Part shown: piece by piece, positions 12,701 to 24,638 of the stretch
Layout: each line of letters starts with the position of its first letter
How positions within the stretch are numbered: the stretch's first letter is position 1
From: Haliclona indistincta
Taxonomy: Eukaryota; Porifera; Demospongiae; Haplosclerida; Chalinidae
Assembly: GCA_964017065.1 (NCBI GenBank)
Contig: OZ024784.1
Coordinates: forward strand, 12,443,152-12,507,151
Length of the DNA: 64,000 nucleotides
Direction of reading: 5' to 3'
Notes under the pieces: model-generated
Databases searched by the model: none
Seen by the model: the letters and a program-made list of their open reading frames with translations, nothing else
Told to the model about the DNA's origin: nothing
Position numbers and translations under genes: made by a program

Positions 12701-14365
12701 TCAGGTTTTAGTCTAGCCACAGGGATCCAGCAGCCATCAGCTACAGGCCAATTAGGCTTTGGTCTTCAACAACAATCATCAACCACTGGACTCCAACAAA
12801 AATCGGCCACTGGTCTCCAACAGCCGTCGTCAGCCACTGGACTATTAGGCTTTGGTCTACAGCAACAATCGTCAACCACTGGACTCCAACAAATATCGGC
12901 CACTGGTCTCCAACAGCCGTCAGCCACTGGACTATTAGGCTTTGGTCTACAGCAACAATCATCAACCACTGGACTCCAACAAATATCGGCCACTGGTCTC
13001 CAACAGCCGTCAGCCACTGGACTATTAGGCTTTGGTCTACAGCAACAATCGTCAACCACTGGACTCCAACAAAAATCGACCACTGGTTTCCAACAGCCGT
13101 CAGCCACTGGACTATTAGGCTTTGGTCCACAGCAACAATCCTCAACTACAGGACAACAGCCATTGGCTACTGGACTATTAGGTTTTGGTCCGCAACAACA
13201 ATCAACCACAGGGCAACAGCCATCAGCCACAGGACTCCAACAGCCATCAGCCACAGGACTCCAACAGCCATCAGCCACAGGACTCCAACAGCCATCAGCC
13301 ACAGGACTCCAACAGCCATCAATCACAGGACTCCAACAGCCATCAGCCACAGGACTCCAACAGCCATCAATCACAGGACTTCAACAGCCATCAGCTACAG
13401 GACTGTTTGGCTTTGGTCTGCAACAGCAACCATCCGCTACTGGACTCCAGCAACCATCCGCTACTGGACTCCAGCAACCATCCGCTACTGGACTCCAACG
13501 ACCATCCGCTACTGGACTCCAGCAACCATCTGGTGCCAGCTTTGGTATTCAGCTTTCAGGAGGTACTAAAACGTTACAGTTTGGTGCTACTACTCAGTCA
13601 TCTAATGATCAGACTATTGGTTCACCAATGCAGCAAGCCAGTGCTAGTGTCATGTTTGGAGCAAATAAAAGCACAGTTACGGCCTCTCAGCAAGGGAGCA
13701 TCTTTGGAGGAAATAACTTAATGCAGTCAAATGGGCAACAGCAATCATCTTCTGTCAATTTGTTCGGTGGAGCTGGTACTAGTACATCTAGTGCTCCAAC
13801 ATTTCAGTTTGGCAGCAGCAGCAGTATTCAATCTTCCAATCTATTTGGTGGTAACAATGCAGCATCCATCAGCACAGCTTCCAGCATGCCCAGTACTTTC
13901 AACTTTGGCTTATCTAGTCAGTCCCGACAAAACTCAACAACAACCACAACCACAGCTTCTACTTTTCAGTTTGGTCTGCCTACTAACCAGACTGCAGCTC
14001 CTAGTAATACAAATATATTTGGTGCTCAGAATCAGCAAAAGTCAATGTCTGGTTTTAGTTTCTCTCTTGGAACCCAGCAACAACAGCAGCTCTCAGGTGC
14101 AACTGGGCAGTCGTCAGCAGGTATTAGCAACAAATCGTCTGTACCAGCCTTAGGAGGGTTTAATTTTTCTGCTAATCAAAGTACTACTAATGTATTTGGA
14201 GGTCAGAGTTCTACTCAGCAACTGATGGCTGGCAGTACATCTGGGTTCAACTTTTCAGCTGCTACTCAAACTCCTTCGTTCAATTTTGCAGCTGGAGGCA
14301 ACTCAAAACCATCTATTTCAAGATCTTCTAGCAAAACAGCAGGTCGAAGAAGGACAAAAAAGTAA
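9789..14365 (+). CDS. POM121-like FG-repeat nucleoporin
   Basis: A nuclear pore component of roughly 1,350 residues whose disordered FG region would bind transport receptors. The start is the ATG at 9789 (MSIYVSRANKRGG). Small exons (to about 9910, 9984-10181, 10216-10568, 10621-10848, about 10987-11105, 11202-11330, 11381-11490) precede one large exon from about 11572. The N-terminal third has basic patches (VVVSALKQKRRKRW and PVAKKSRP) resembling POM121 nuclear-targeting regions. The middle is Ser/Thr-rich. Residues encoded by 12540-13530 are a repeat array with LLGFG cores, followed by classic FGG/FQFG/FNFS motifs. The protein ends in a basic tail (SSSKTAGRRRTKK), as POM121 does. I see no membrane segment near the N-terminus, so it may be a soluble POM121 or a Nup153-like relative. 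Convergent with PGD. Confidence 0.8.
12540..13530 (+). repeat. Nested coding minisatellite (90-bp and 24-bp units) in the FG region
   Basis: A 90-bp unit marked by ACTATTAGGC recurs at 12841, 12931, 13021 and 13111, with a diverged copy near 13165. From about 13225 a 24-bp unit (core GGACTCCAACAGCCATC) repeats about eight times, encoding TGLQQPSA. A further run of near-identical 24-bp units with TCCGCTACTGGACTCCAGC follows to about 13530. All units are multiples of three and keep the frame, so copy number can vary without breaking the protein. Confidence 0.95.
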
Positions 14366-14604
14366 CTTATTTCATTATTAATTTTTTGCATCCTCATTAA
14401 TTTGTGCACGTGTATAATAAAAAAAATTGAGGTTTTGGCGCATAATTTTCGTAACGAATAGTAAGTTGCTTTCACTGATAATTTGAATTTCGAATATACA
14501 GTTCACATACTGGTTGGGGCTAATAGACCATAGGACATTCTATATATTGCTAACAAGAGCTGCCTAAGAGAATCTGCAAGAACATGTCAATTGTGATGAG
14601 TAGC

Positions 14605-17118
14605 TCAGGCTGAGTAAGTGGAGGCAGACACGTTTCCACCATGTCCGGTCCAGTTGGTGTGAACAAACTTTCCTGGGTCACTCAACAGCTCATAGGTGTG
14701 GGCTCCAAAGTAGTCACGCTGGGCCTGGATGAGGTTAGCTGGTACATGCTCAGATCTGGAAGCAAAATCAATACTAAACTTGTCATTGCAATAATGCTGA
14801 CCTGTATCCATCAAAGAAGGCAAGAGCACAGCTGAAGCAAGGTGTTGGGATGCCAAGACCAACTGCAGCGGCAACTACTTTACGCCATGCATCCTGGACA
14901 AGTTCATTGAAGGCATAGAAGACAGGAATTATTGCAGTCACGTACCTGGCACTTGAGGATTTCATTGCGGAAAAAGTCGTCCAAAAGTAAATTTGTAAGT
15001 TCAGGATTTTTGTCAAATGCCTCTTTAATGTTTCCCAAAAATCGGCTGTAAGATTACAATAATAAGTGGACAATAATTGGAACACCTCCACATACCTGCG
15101 GATGATACAACCACCACGCCACATGAGGGCAATGGATCCATAGTTGAGCTTCCAGTTGTAGTCTTTGGCTGCTTGTTTTAGCAACATGAATCCTTGAGCA
15201 TAGGAGACTATCTTGGAGGCATACAAGGCCTTGGAAAGAACCACAATGATAATAGCAATGAGAACACAATTTTAGAGCATACCTTTCTGATGAGTTCAAC
15301 AAGTTCTGACCTGTCACCCTCCCATTTACTCGATGATGGTCCGGGAAGCACTTTGGAAGCTTGAACTCGTTCACTCTTCAAAGAAGAGAGACATCGTGCA
15401 AACACAGCCTCACCTATAGCCAACAAATCATGGTGCTAGCATACTCACAACACATTGGTTCATCTACCAATAAGAGTGACAGGCATTCCCTTGTCAAGAG
15501 CAGAAATGGCAGTCCATTTCCCTGTTCCTTTTTGTCCAGCAGAGTCTCTGATTTTCTCGACAAGAGGAGTACCATCAGTGTCTCTGAATGCCATGATGTC
15601 TGCTGTGATCTCAATCAGGAAGGAATCTAGCTCTCCCTTGTTCCACTCCTTGAAAACCTGAAGACAGAGCATAGCACCAAATAATTTAGACCAGTAGAAA
15701 TAAGCACTTACTGATGTCATCTCATCATGATTCATACCGAGCGCATTCTTCATCAAATCATATGCCTCACCAATCAACTAAGAAATCGACACACATAAGC
15801 AGTGTCCATGAATTTGTTTATTCTATGCTTTACCTGCATGTCACCATACTCGATACCATTGTGCACCATCTTGACATAGTGACCTGCTCCATCTGCTCCA
15901 ACCCAGTCACAGCATGGTTCTTCACCAACCTTAGCAGCGATGCTCTGGAACACACCCTTGATGTGTGGCCAAGCTTCTTCAGCACCGCCAGGCATAAGAG
16001 AAGGACCATATCGAGCTCCATCTTCTCCTCCACTTACTCCACTACCAACAAACAGAATACCCTTTTCGGCTAATGCCTTGCAGCGACGCTGCAGCAAAGA
16101 AAAATTAAGTTTGACTAATTATTTTGTTGTAGCTATAGTAACAAAAATACCCTTGCCTTTGCTATACCTGGCTGTCAAGATATTCAGAGTTCCCACCATC
16201 GATGATGATGTCACCTTTCTCAAGCAATGGAACTAGTTTATCAATGAAAGCGTCCACAGCACTGCCAGCCTTTACCAGCATCATGACACGACGAGGCTTC
16301 TTGAGCTTGCTGACCATGTCTTCTAGACTCTTTGCACCAATCACTTTAGTGCCTGAAATAAGAGAAGGAAGTAATTGGTTGCAAGAAGGAGAATAAGATT
16401 GACAATGACAAACTCACCCTTGGCTTCGTTTGCAAGAAAGTTATCAACCTTCTCAACAGTTCTGTTGTACGCACATACAACAAACCCATGATCGTTCATG
16501 TTGAGAATGAGGTTCTGGCCCTGAGAATGGGAATGGGAAAGACAGAAGGAAAAGTATGAGAACAGGAAATTAGCACAATAATGGTGCTTCTATTGATGTA
16601 ATTATGATAATAACCATGCAGTAAGGGCTGTTATTGCAATTACAGGAAGTGAATATACGGAAGCAGTTGACAGGGTGTATATGATCAAAACTGCTATCTC
16701 TTCCTTCTATGTTTAGCTACTTGTGTATTCAACCAACTCCAAGAAGCAAGCTGACATTGCTACACAAGTTACAGTAGATTTTCTCAATGCACATCATCTG
16801 CAAATACCCTTGTATCAATTATTATATTTTATTCCAACAAAAATTTCAAGTCTGCTGGATAGACGCAAGGCAGCCACATAATTATTATAATATAGATAGT
16901 GGTATTAGTAAATAATAGAAAAACTATACATGGTTTAAAATCACTCACTCACCATGACAGCCAAACCAATAAGTGCAATGTCAGCTCTGAAAGAAACAAT
17001 AATATTATTATTATAATAATTAATAATTATATATATATATATTATTAGCAAAACATGATGTAGTTCAGAATGAGTCGATAGCTAGCTATACTTATAGATG
17101 AACTTACTGTCCACTCAT
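14605..17118 (-). CDS. PGD: 6-phosphogluconate dehydrogenase, decarboxylating
   Basis: Cytosolic enzyme of the oxidative pentose phosphate pathway: oxidative decarboxylation of 6-phosphogluconate to ribulose 5-phosphate with NADP+. The tiny first exon (MSGQ, ATG at 17118) joins [24 protein letters not shown], the Rossmann fold with GLAVMG. Further exons give [25 protein letters not shown] (the substrate-binding SGGE(D/E)GAR(Y) signature), [22 protein letters not shown] (catalytic Lys and Asn) and [15 protein letters not shown], and the C-terminal FGAHTYE plus WTGHGG. The order and spacing match the family along its full length. Stop at 14605. Its AT-rich introns near 16980-17045 and 16550-16940 hold only simple repeats. 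Divergent from MRS2, with 215 bp between start codons. Confidence 0.97.
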
Positions 17119-17333
17119 TGTAGCACCGTGTCAAACCAAACGAGAGAAATATTTAGTTGGTAGATTAGCCCTGCAACTGCCCTTGCACCAGTAATCAGGT
17201 CAGATAACGGATCGATCCCGGAAGCAAGCAGAAAACTTTATGTTTAGTGGGTGTGGTTCATCCGTTGATTGACTGCGCATGCGTTTGGTGAGGAGGCGCT
17301 AGGCGTGCATACAATGTATGGGCGGGGCTGCAT

Positions 17334-20300
17334 ATGCTGAATGATCGACTAGAGATGCAACCAGTTTTCTGTACTACTACCTCAACAGGCTCAACTGTCT
17401 GGCGGCTCATGTCACAAAATCTTCTGATTAATCATATAAGATCGTTTGTCACTAAGCAAGGAAGAAATTATCTGAGACACTCGGCCAGTTGCAGATTACG
17501 TATTGGCCACTCAAGGAAACATACATCAGCATTTACTGCTCTACCACGTACCTGTAGCAGAAAGGGGAATAGAGCACTAAAATATTTGATCAACAGTAGT
17601 TTATGGAGCAGTGAATTGATTCAGAAATTTGTTAGGTTCACATCGTCTGAGAGTGCTACCAACACAGCTACTGCTGGCCCACCTTACTCCGCAACTCTTC
17701 CTCAACTAACAGTTGTGAGTATAGCAGTAGCCAGGCAATGGTACAATGATTTTGTGTTTCTATGTTAGGTGAGATTTGATGCTCAAGGAAATTGTTCCGT
17801 CAGATCTGTTAAAAAGGCTGAACTCCTTTCAGAGTTTAGTCTGCAACCTCGTGACCTCAGAGTGTCAGCTCTCTCTTCACTGTATGTCCGCCAGTCAAGC
17901 ATTATCTTGAAACTTCAGGTAAATATTATCATATTATAGCTCAATCTCAATGACACCAAGAGCATAATTTTTGCCTCCAAGTTTTTCAACACATAAAATG
18001 TTCAATTACTTTAGCCGAAGATTTTCCTGAAAACTGACTAGGTTGTTGATAACGGAGGAAAGTGACCTGCATTATAGACTTCAAGAACAAAAAGTCTGAT
18101 CCCACTTAGACGGTTTGCTAAAAGTGTGTAAAAAATTTTAATTGTCGAGCGCCTTAGCTCAAAGCAAATTTTGAAAGTTATTGTGTTTGCTACTCACCAC
18201 GAGGCATTCCCTGCGTATTTTCTATCTCCAGTTACTATGTAGTATGGTGAGCTTCTCCTTGTATTGATACTCACAATGCATGGGCAAAACAATACCCCTA
18301 CCTTGTTATACCGTATATTTTGCTATAATAGTGGTCATATAACACACATACCTTGGGATCAATGCCGTCTGTGAAAATCGCGAAACTGTTGAACCACTTA
18401 AAATTACAGCGATTTTATTACTTCTTGCAAGAGTAAATCATAAACCGTAGAGCGTAGACCGTAAAGCGTGGAGCACTAATGCATTAAAATTCCATTAAAT
18501 CTTTCATCATGCTCCACTGTGTGAATAAAATTAATACCAGTGACTTGACACATTAGTGACTGCAAGGTGACATTTTATACTCTTTGCAAGGAGTAATAAA
18601 TCTCTGTAATTACAATTTTAGCCTCATGAATAATTACCCACTATAAAAAGTATTATGGTAAGCTCCTTCATTCAGTTATTATGGTTTTGTTATAGCACAT
18701 CAAGGCCATTATCAATGCTGACAGTGTTGTACTAATGGATACTGATCATCCTGTCATACAAGAACTTGTTAATGATCTGAAGGTATACAAAGTAATAGTT
18801 AGATCATACTTTGCAGTGTATTACACGGTTATAAATGCACGAGATCGTTATTGGCACACCCGAGTGCTTTCATGGCTGCGTAATACACTGACACTGTGTG
18901 ATCTAAGTGTTTTAGGGTTTACCAAGTGACCTCCACGATCTTGTGCCCAACCGGCGTTCCTCGAAGTGTGCATTAAGAACTTAATGCACGGAAAAGTGTG
19001 TTATACACACTGGCAGGCGACACGTTTCAAGCGATCTGATTGGCTGGAGGTCACATGGTATGCTCTAATGAGGATTTAGTCAGACTCTGTTGCCATAGGG
19101 ACGATTGAAGACAACGGAAATGTTGCCTTACGAATTTATTGCACTGGAGGCTATGTTGACAAGTATGGTTAGTAATATTATACATTCTTTTGCATGTCTA
19201 CTATTTAGCATACACTACTGATTAGTGATCACTGGTCACTACTGATTAATGTTGCTAGTCACTACTGATTAATGTTGCTAGTCACTACTGATTAATGTTG
19301 CTAGTCACTACTGATTAATGTTGCTAGTCACTACTGATTAATGTTGCTAGTCACTACTGATTAATGTTGCTAGTCACTACTGATTAGTGATCACTGGTCA
19401 CTACTGATTAATGTTGCTAGTCACTACTGATTAATGTTGCTAGTCACTACTGATTAATGTTGCTAGTCACTACTGATTAATGTTGCTAGTCACTACTGAT
19501 TAGTGATCACTGGTCACTACTGATTAATGTTGCTAGTCACTACTGATTAATGTTGCTAGTCACTACTGATTAAGGGTGGAAATCCCAAACATCAGGATTA
19601 CGAATATTTTGGTTTCTACTGTTAGTTGAAGGTTTGGTCAGTCACACTGATCACCCAAGAAAGTCGCCATTCGTCTTGTGGGCGTAGCAAGCCCCACCCA
19701 ATGACGAAAAGTTGCGTTTGTTTCCTGAGCATGCCACACCCACAAAAAATGTCAGACATAAACTTTGGTACACAAGGAAGAAACGTATGTATCGGATTTT
19801 GCAAAAAGGTCTCTGTCTGTAAGTTACAGAGGGGCGAATATTTAATGAGAACAAACGATTTCGGCAAAAATCCCCTACCAGCAAGAGCGATGGAAGAAGA
19901 TACATCTCCTTTTGCCAGAGCGCCAAAAAAATGCCACCTGACGCCCTCCCGCCCTCCCCACGACCCACCCACCCCTATGTGGGTCTCTGGTGATTGCCGA
20001 GTACGAAATAATTTTGTTCCAAATACGGCAAGTGCTACTGGAGTGTGGGTACACCCATTTTCCTTGTAAAACGGGCAAGTAATAGCCAGGACACTGTAGA
20101 TTATATTGTGCAAAGGGCAGCAAGAAAGAAAAGTTCGGGTTTTCCTGGCTTAAAGCTCTAACTCAGGCTATAAATAGCAAAGTAGACAATGAATACCATT
20201 ATAGTAACTCAACTTTATCTTTAAGGGTGGAAATCCCAAACATCAGGATTACGAATATTTTGGTTTCTACTGTTAGTTGAAGGTTTGGTCAGTCACACTG

Positions 20301-23046
20301 ATCACCCAAGAAAGTCGCCATTCGTCTTGTGGGCGTAGCAAGCCCCACCCAATGACGAAAAGTTGCGTTTGTTTCCTGAGCATGCCACACCCACAAAAAA
20401 TGTCAGACATAAACTTTGGTACACAAGGAAGAAACGTATGTATCGGATTTTGCAAAAAGGTCTCTGTCTGTAAGTTACAGAGGGGCGAATATTTAATGAG
20501 AACAAACGATTTCGGCAAAAATCCCCTACCAGCAAGAGCGATGGAAGAAGATACATCTCCTTTTGCCAGAGCGCCAAAAAAATGCCACCTGACGCCCTCC
20601 CGCCCTCCCCACGACCCACCCACCCCTATGTGGGTCTCTGGTGATTGCCGAGTACGAAATAATTTTGTTCCAAATACGGCAAGTGCTACTGGAGTGTGGG
20701 TACACCCATTTTCCTTGTAAAACGGGCAAGTAATAGCCAGGACACTGTAGATTATATTGTGCAAAGGGCAGCAAGAAAGAAAAGTTCGGGTTTTCCTGGC
20801 TTAATGTTGCTAGTCACTACTGATTAATGTTGCTAGTCACTACTGATTAATGTTGCTAGTCACTACTGATTAATGTTGCTGATTAATGTTGCTAGTCACT
20901 ACTGATTAGTGATCACTGGTCACTACTGAAATGGTAGGACGAGTGTTTTCGTGGTTTCAGAGCAATAATTGATAGAGTGGCATATCCACTAGCAGTGGTG
21001 CTGGTGATCTGGTAGCATCAGTAGTGATCCCTAACAAAATAACTAATGGTAGAATCTTCCTTTGAAAACAATAGATCCGTTGTAATTTTAAGAAGATATT
21101 CTTGGTAGAGATATAGCTACTGATTTGAATAGACTTGGTGCTAACAGAGTCAAGATTAGAACTTTTCATAAAATTATACAGTCGTCCGGCCAACAGACCG
21201 GAACTCCAATCAAATCCATACAAATTTATCTTTCAGCATAAATCACCTATTCACCTGTTCACCTATTATGGCTATAGCTATCCTATTCATCACCTATTCA
21301 ATTTTTTTATCTTCCGTTCTTTTCCTTTCATTTACACATGTATGCAACCTAAAGTCTTCTGTACTTGGTCTTGATATTCCTCTAAACACACGGCGCAAGG
21401 CGCCCTCATACACGAACGGCAGTTGTTTAAAGTCAACAATAAAACAGCGTCAGGAAATTTTTATGACAACAACTGCAGCATTCTCATAGTTCATTTCTTT
21501 GATAAGTGTAATAAGCTTGCTGAAGAGCAGATCTGAAGGTGTTCTAGCATATAACAATAGAGTTATGACTACACCAATATTCTGTTAATTGGTTATTTCT
21601 AATACTTCTGGTAGCTGCACAGAAAATGGTTAAAACAACCTGTACTAGATACTGCAATCTAGCTTGCATAAACCGAATGCATTATCAAGTTTCTTCCAGC
21701 ATTATGATTGATGGCTCTTTAGTCGTTCAGTATGCATACAATCAAAATTACAAATGTGTGCTGCAAGGCATGTACCGTATAGCCGGTTTTTTTCGCTGGT
21801 CAAATATTTAAAAATTTATAAAACAAATGACATCATGCAAAAGATAAATTCACGTGAGCACGTCGATTGGCCGGACGACTGTATATATACATGAGAATAA
21901 GATTGAAGCTCTAAGGCCTGTATCATCTGCTTTTTTGTGAAGCGAATTTGATAGAGCTACTGTATTTTGCGTTGTTTGATGTATCCCACCGATAGCTTAG
22001 TTGGTAGAGCGATGGACTGTAGTGGTTGTGGTTATCCATAGGTCGCTGGTTCGAATCCGGCTCGGTGGATTTGATTTTTTTCATCTCTGAAGCAGTTTGG
22101 TTCATAACTAGGGTCCTGCATCATACAAAATAATAGGTGCGTAATGTTTGCTGATGTGATCATTTTTGTGTTTGCAGTTTAGAGGTCTTGATGCAGAACT
22201 GAACCATCTTGAACCATCACTGGTTGAGGTATTAGACAATCTACTAGATCCTCAGCTTTTCTCAGTGGACAGGACCCAGCTGCATATCCTCCTGTTGCAG
22301 AGCAAACGGTAAAATTATGACTCTGTGGCTGTATTTTTACTCTCTGGCACATTTAATAGTTTGTCAGAATTTCACACGCTAGTAAAAGATGTGGAGGCTA
22401 CACTCAGTGACAGACTGGACTATGAGGAAGATATGGCAGACATGTACCTCACACACTACAGTAGAACACAGTAAGACTGTATACTAGCTGTGAGCATTAC
22501 CTACTCTTGTATTCCTACCCAACCAGTGAAGACAGACCTATAGATGATATTGAAGAGGTCAGTAACATTTTAGAGGCATTTCAAATGCAGGTTAGCAAAT
22601 CAGGGCAACTGTCGTGATAGTATTCGTGTTCTCTCACTACTGCTTAGGCAGAGGATCTGCTGAGTCGCATTGACCAACTAAAAGAACTGATGGAACAGAG
22701 TGAGAACATCATTAACATCAATCTAGACAGTCAGAGAAACATCATGCTCAGGATCAGCCTTCAACTAGAGATGGGAATGTTCTCTGTGACTGTGTGTGGT
22801 CTTGTAGGAGTGGCATTTGGTATGAACCTTGATTCATCTCTTGAAAATGTGAGTTGATAATACTTGCAATATTTATCACTTTACTCTCACTAGAATGTCT
22901 ATGCATTCTGGGTGGTAACTGGTCTGATGATGGCTAGCGCTGGACTCTTGTGGCGTCGACTACTAATGTTTCTTGGTAACAGAACGACATTCAAAAGACT
23001 TACTAGTAAAGGAAAAGATGACTATTCAATTTCACGAAAGCTATAA
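17334..23046 (+). CDS. MRS2: MRS2-type mitochondrial magnesium channel
   Basis: Inner mitochondrial membrane Mg2+ channel of the CorA/Mrs2/Alr1 superfamily. Exon 1 begins at 17334, or at the in-frame ATG 17355; it is Arg/Ser-rich with few acidic residues, like a mitochondrial presequence. Later exons give VRFDAQGNCSVRSVKKAELL, RDLRVSALSS, FRGLDAELNHLEPSLVEVLDNLLDP, VDRTQLHILLLQSK, coiled-coil segments, INLDSQRNIMLRISLQLEMG, then TM1 ending in FGMNLDSS (the signature GMN), an acidic-poor loop, TM2 (VYAFWVVTGLMMASAGLLWRRLL) and a short basic tail. The stop is TAA 23044-23046. The intron after the KVIQELVNDLK-coding exon (about 18783-22178) is unusually long and filled with repeats and a tRNA gene. 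The start is the least certain part. Confidence 0.92.
19574..20149. mobile_element. 576-bp TTAA-flanked non-autonomous element, copy 1
   Basis: The element starts GGGTGGAAATCCC and ends TTTTCCTGGC. TTAA borders it at 19570-19573 and 20150-20153. Its ends form an imperfect inverted repeat: GGGTGGAAATCCCAAAC against the complement of the right end, GCCAGGAAAACCCGAAC. TTAA duplication is the signature of piggyBac-type transposition. Open frames inside (up to 163 codons) have no recognisable domain, so I call it non-coding. Confidence 0.8.
20225..20800. mobile_element. 576-bp TTAA-flanked non-autonomous element, copy 2
   Basis: A direct repeat of copy 1 at an offset of exactly 651 bp; I found no difference between the copies by eye. 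TTAA lies at 20221-20224 and 20801-20804. A 67-bp unique spacer (20154-20220) separates the two copies. Confidence 0.8.
21179..21881. mobile_element. TIR element with TA flanks
   Basis: TATACAGTCGTCCGGCCAA at 21175-21193 recurs as its exact reverse complement at 21867-21885. Taking the TA as duplicated target, the element is about 703 bp. No transposase is visible inside. A fragment at 21773 (TACCGTATAGCCGG) resembles the end of the element at 34334, so another element may be nested in it. Confidence 0.7.
21986..22069 (+). tRNA. tRNA-Tyr (anticodon GTA) with an 11-nt intron
   Basis: The acceptor stem CCACCGA pairs with TCGGTGG, with discriminator A73. The D-arm is TAGCTTAGTTGGTAGAGC (A box), the anticodon stem ATGGA/TCCAT with loop CTGTAG, and the T-arm contains GGTTCGAATCC (B box). 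Removing 11 nt (22023-22033) after position 37 leaves a canonical 73-nt tRNA, as in other animal tRNA-Tyr genes. A run of seven T (about 22074-22080) follows as a Pol III terminator. It sits in sense orientation in an MRS2 intron. Confidence 0.95.
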
Positions 23047-23111
23047 ATTTTTGCTAAAGTACAATGATGATATTATTATGGCAATGATAATAGTGGCTAT
23101 GTGTTCTGTCA

Positions 23112-24439
<1,328 letters not shown>

Positions 24440-24638
24440 CTATCGCTAAAGTAATCTTCAAAAACTTCAAGCCGCGGTCATGTGGGGACGAGGCTACGGT
24501 CATGCCTGCATAGCGCATTGTGACATTGTCAAGTTTTGGGTGTGGTTTTGTATTACGCAATCGCTTTTTGCAATACTAGATTGGGCGTAGCTGAAGCTGC
24601 TGTTGGAGAATCGTTTTCTCTTGGCATAAATCCAGAAA

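Larger units (their letters stand above)
19209..20929. repeat. 23-bp tandem repeat array, interrupted by an insertion
   Basis: Units containing CACTACTGATTAATG and TTGCTAGT repeat head to tail about a dozen times in 19209-19573. A variant with TAGTGATCACTGGT is interspersed at about 19223, 19385 and 19500. The array resumes at 20801 and ends near 20929 with the same variant. The middle (19574-20800) is the inserted element pair. Each regular unit contains a TTAA. Confidence 0.95.
18783..22178 (+). other. Large repeat-rich MRS2 intron
   Basis: This 3.4 kb intron is far longer than its neighbours. It holds, in order: a 22-bp palindrome (GTGCATTAAG and its complement, 18968-18989), the 23-bp tandem array, the two TTAA-flanked elements, a TIR element with TA flanks, and tRNA-Tyr. 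The flanking exons join in frame across it. Confidence 0.8.

Noticed and set aside
12766..13374. Minus-strand 202-codon open frame rich in Cys and Trp (CWSPVADGC repeats)
   Set aside because: It is the antisense shadow of the POM121-like coding minisatellite; the repeat unit simply keeps this frame open.
19209..19573. CRISPR-like regular repeats
   Set aside because: The 23-bp units are contiguous with no unique spacers, and the context is a eukaryotic intron.
19622..20764. Open frames of 147 and 163 codons on both strands in the TTAA elements
   Set aside because: Identical in the two copies only because the DNA is identical; no domain, no transposase motif, both strands open.
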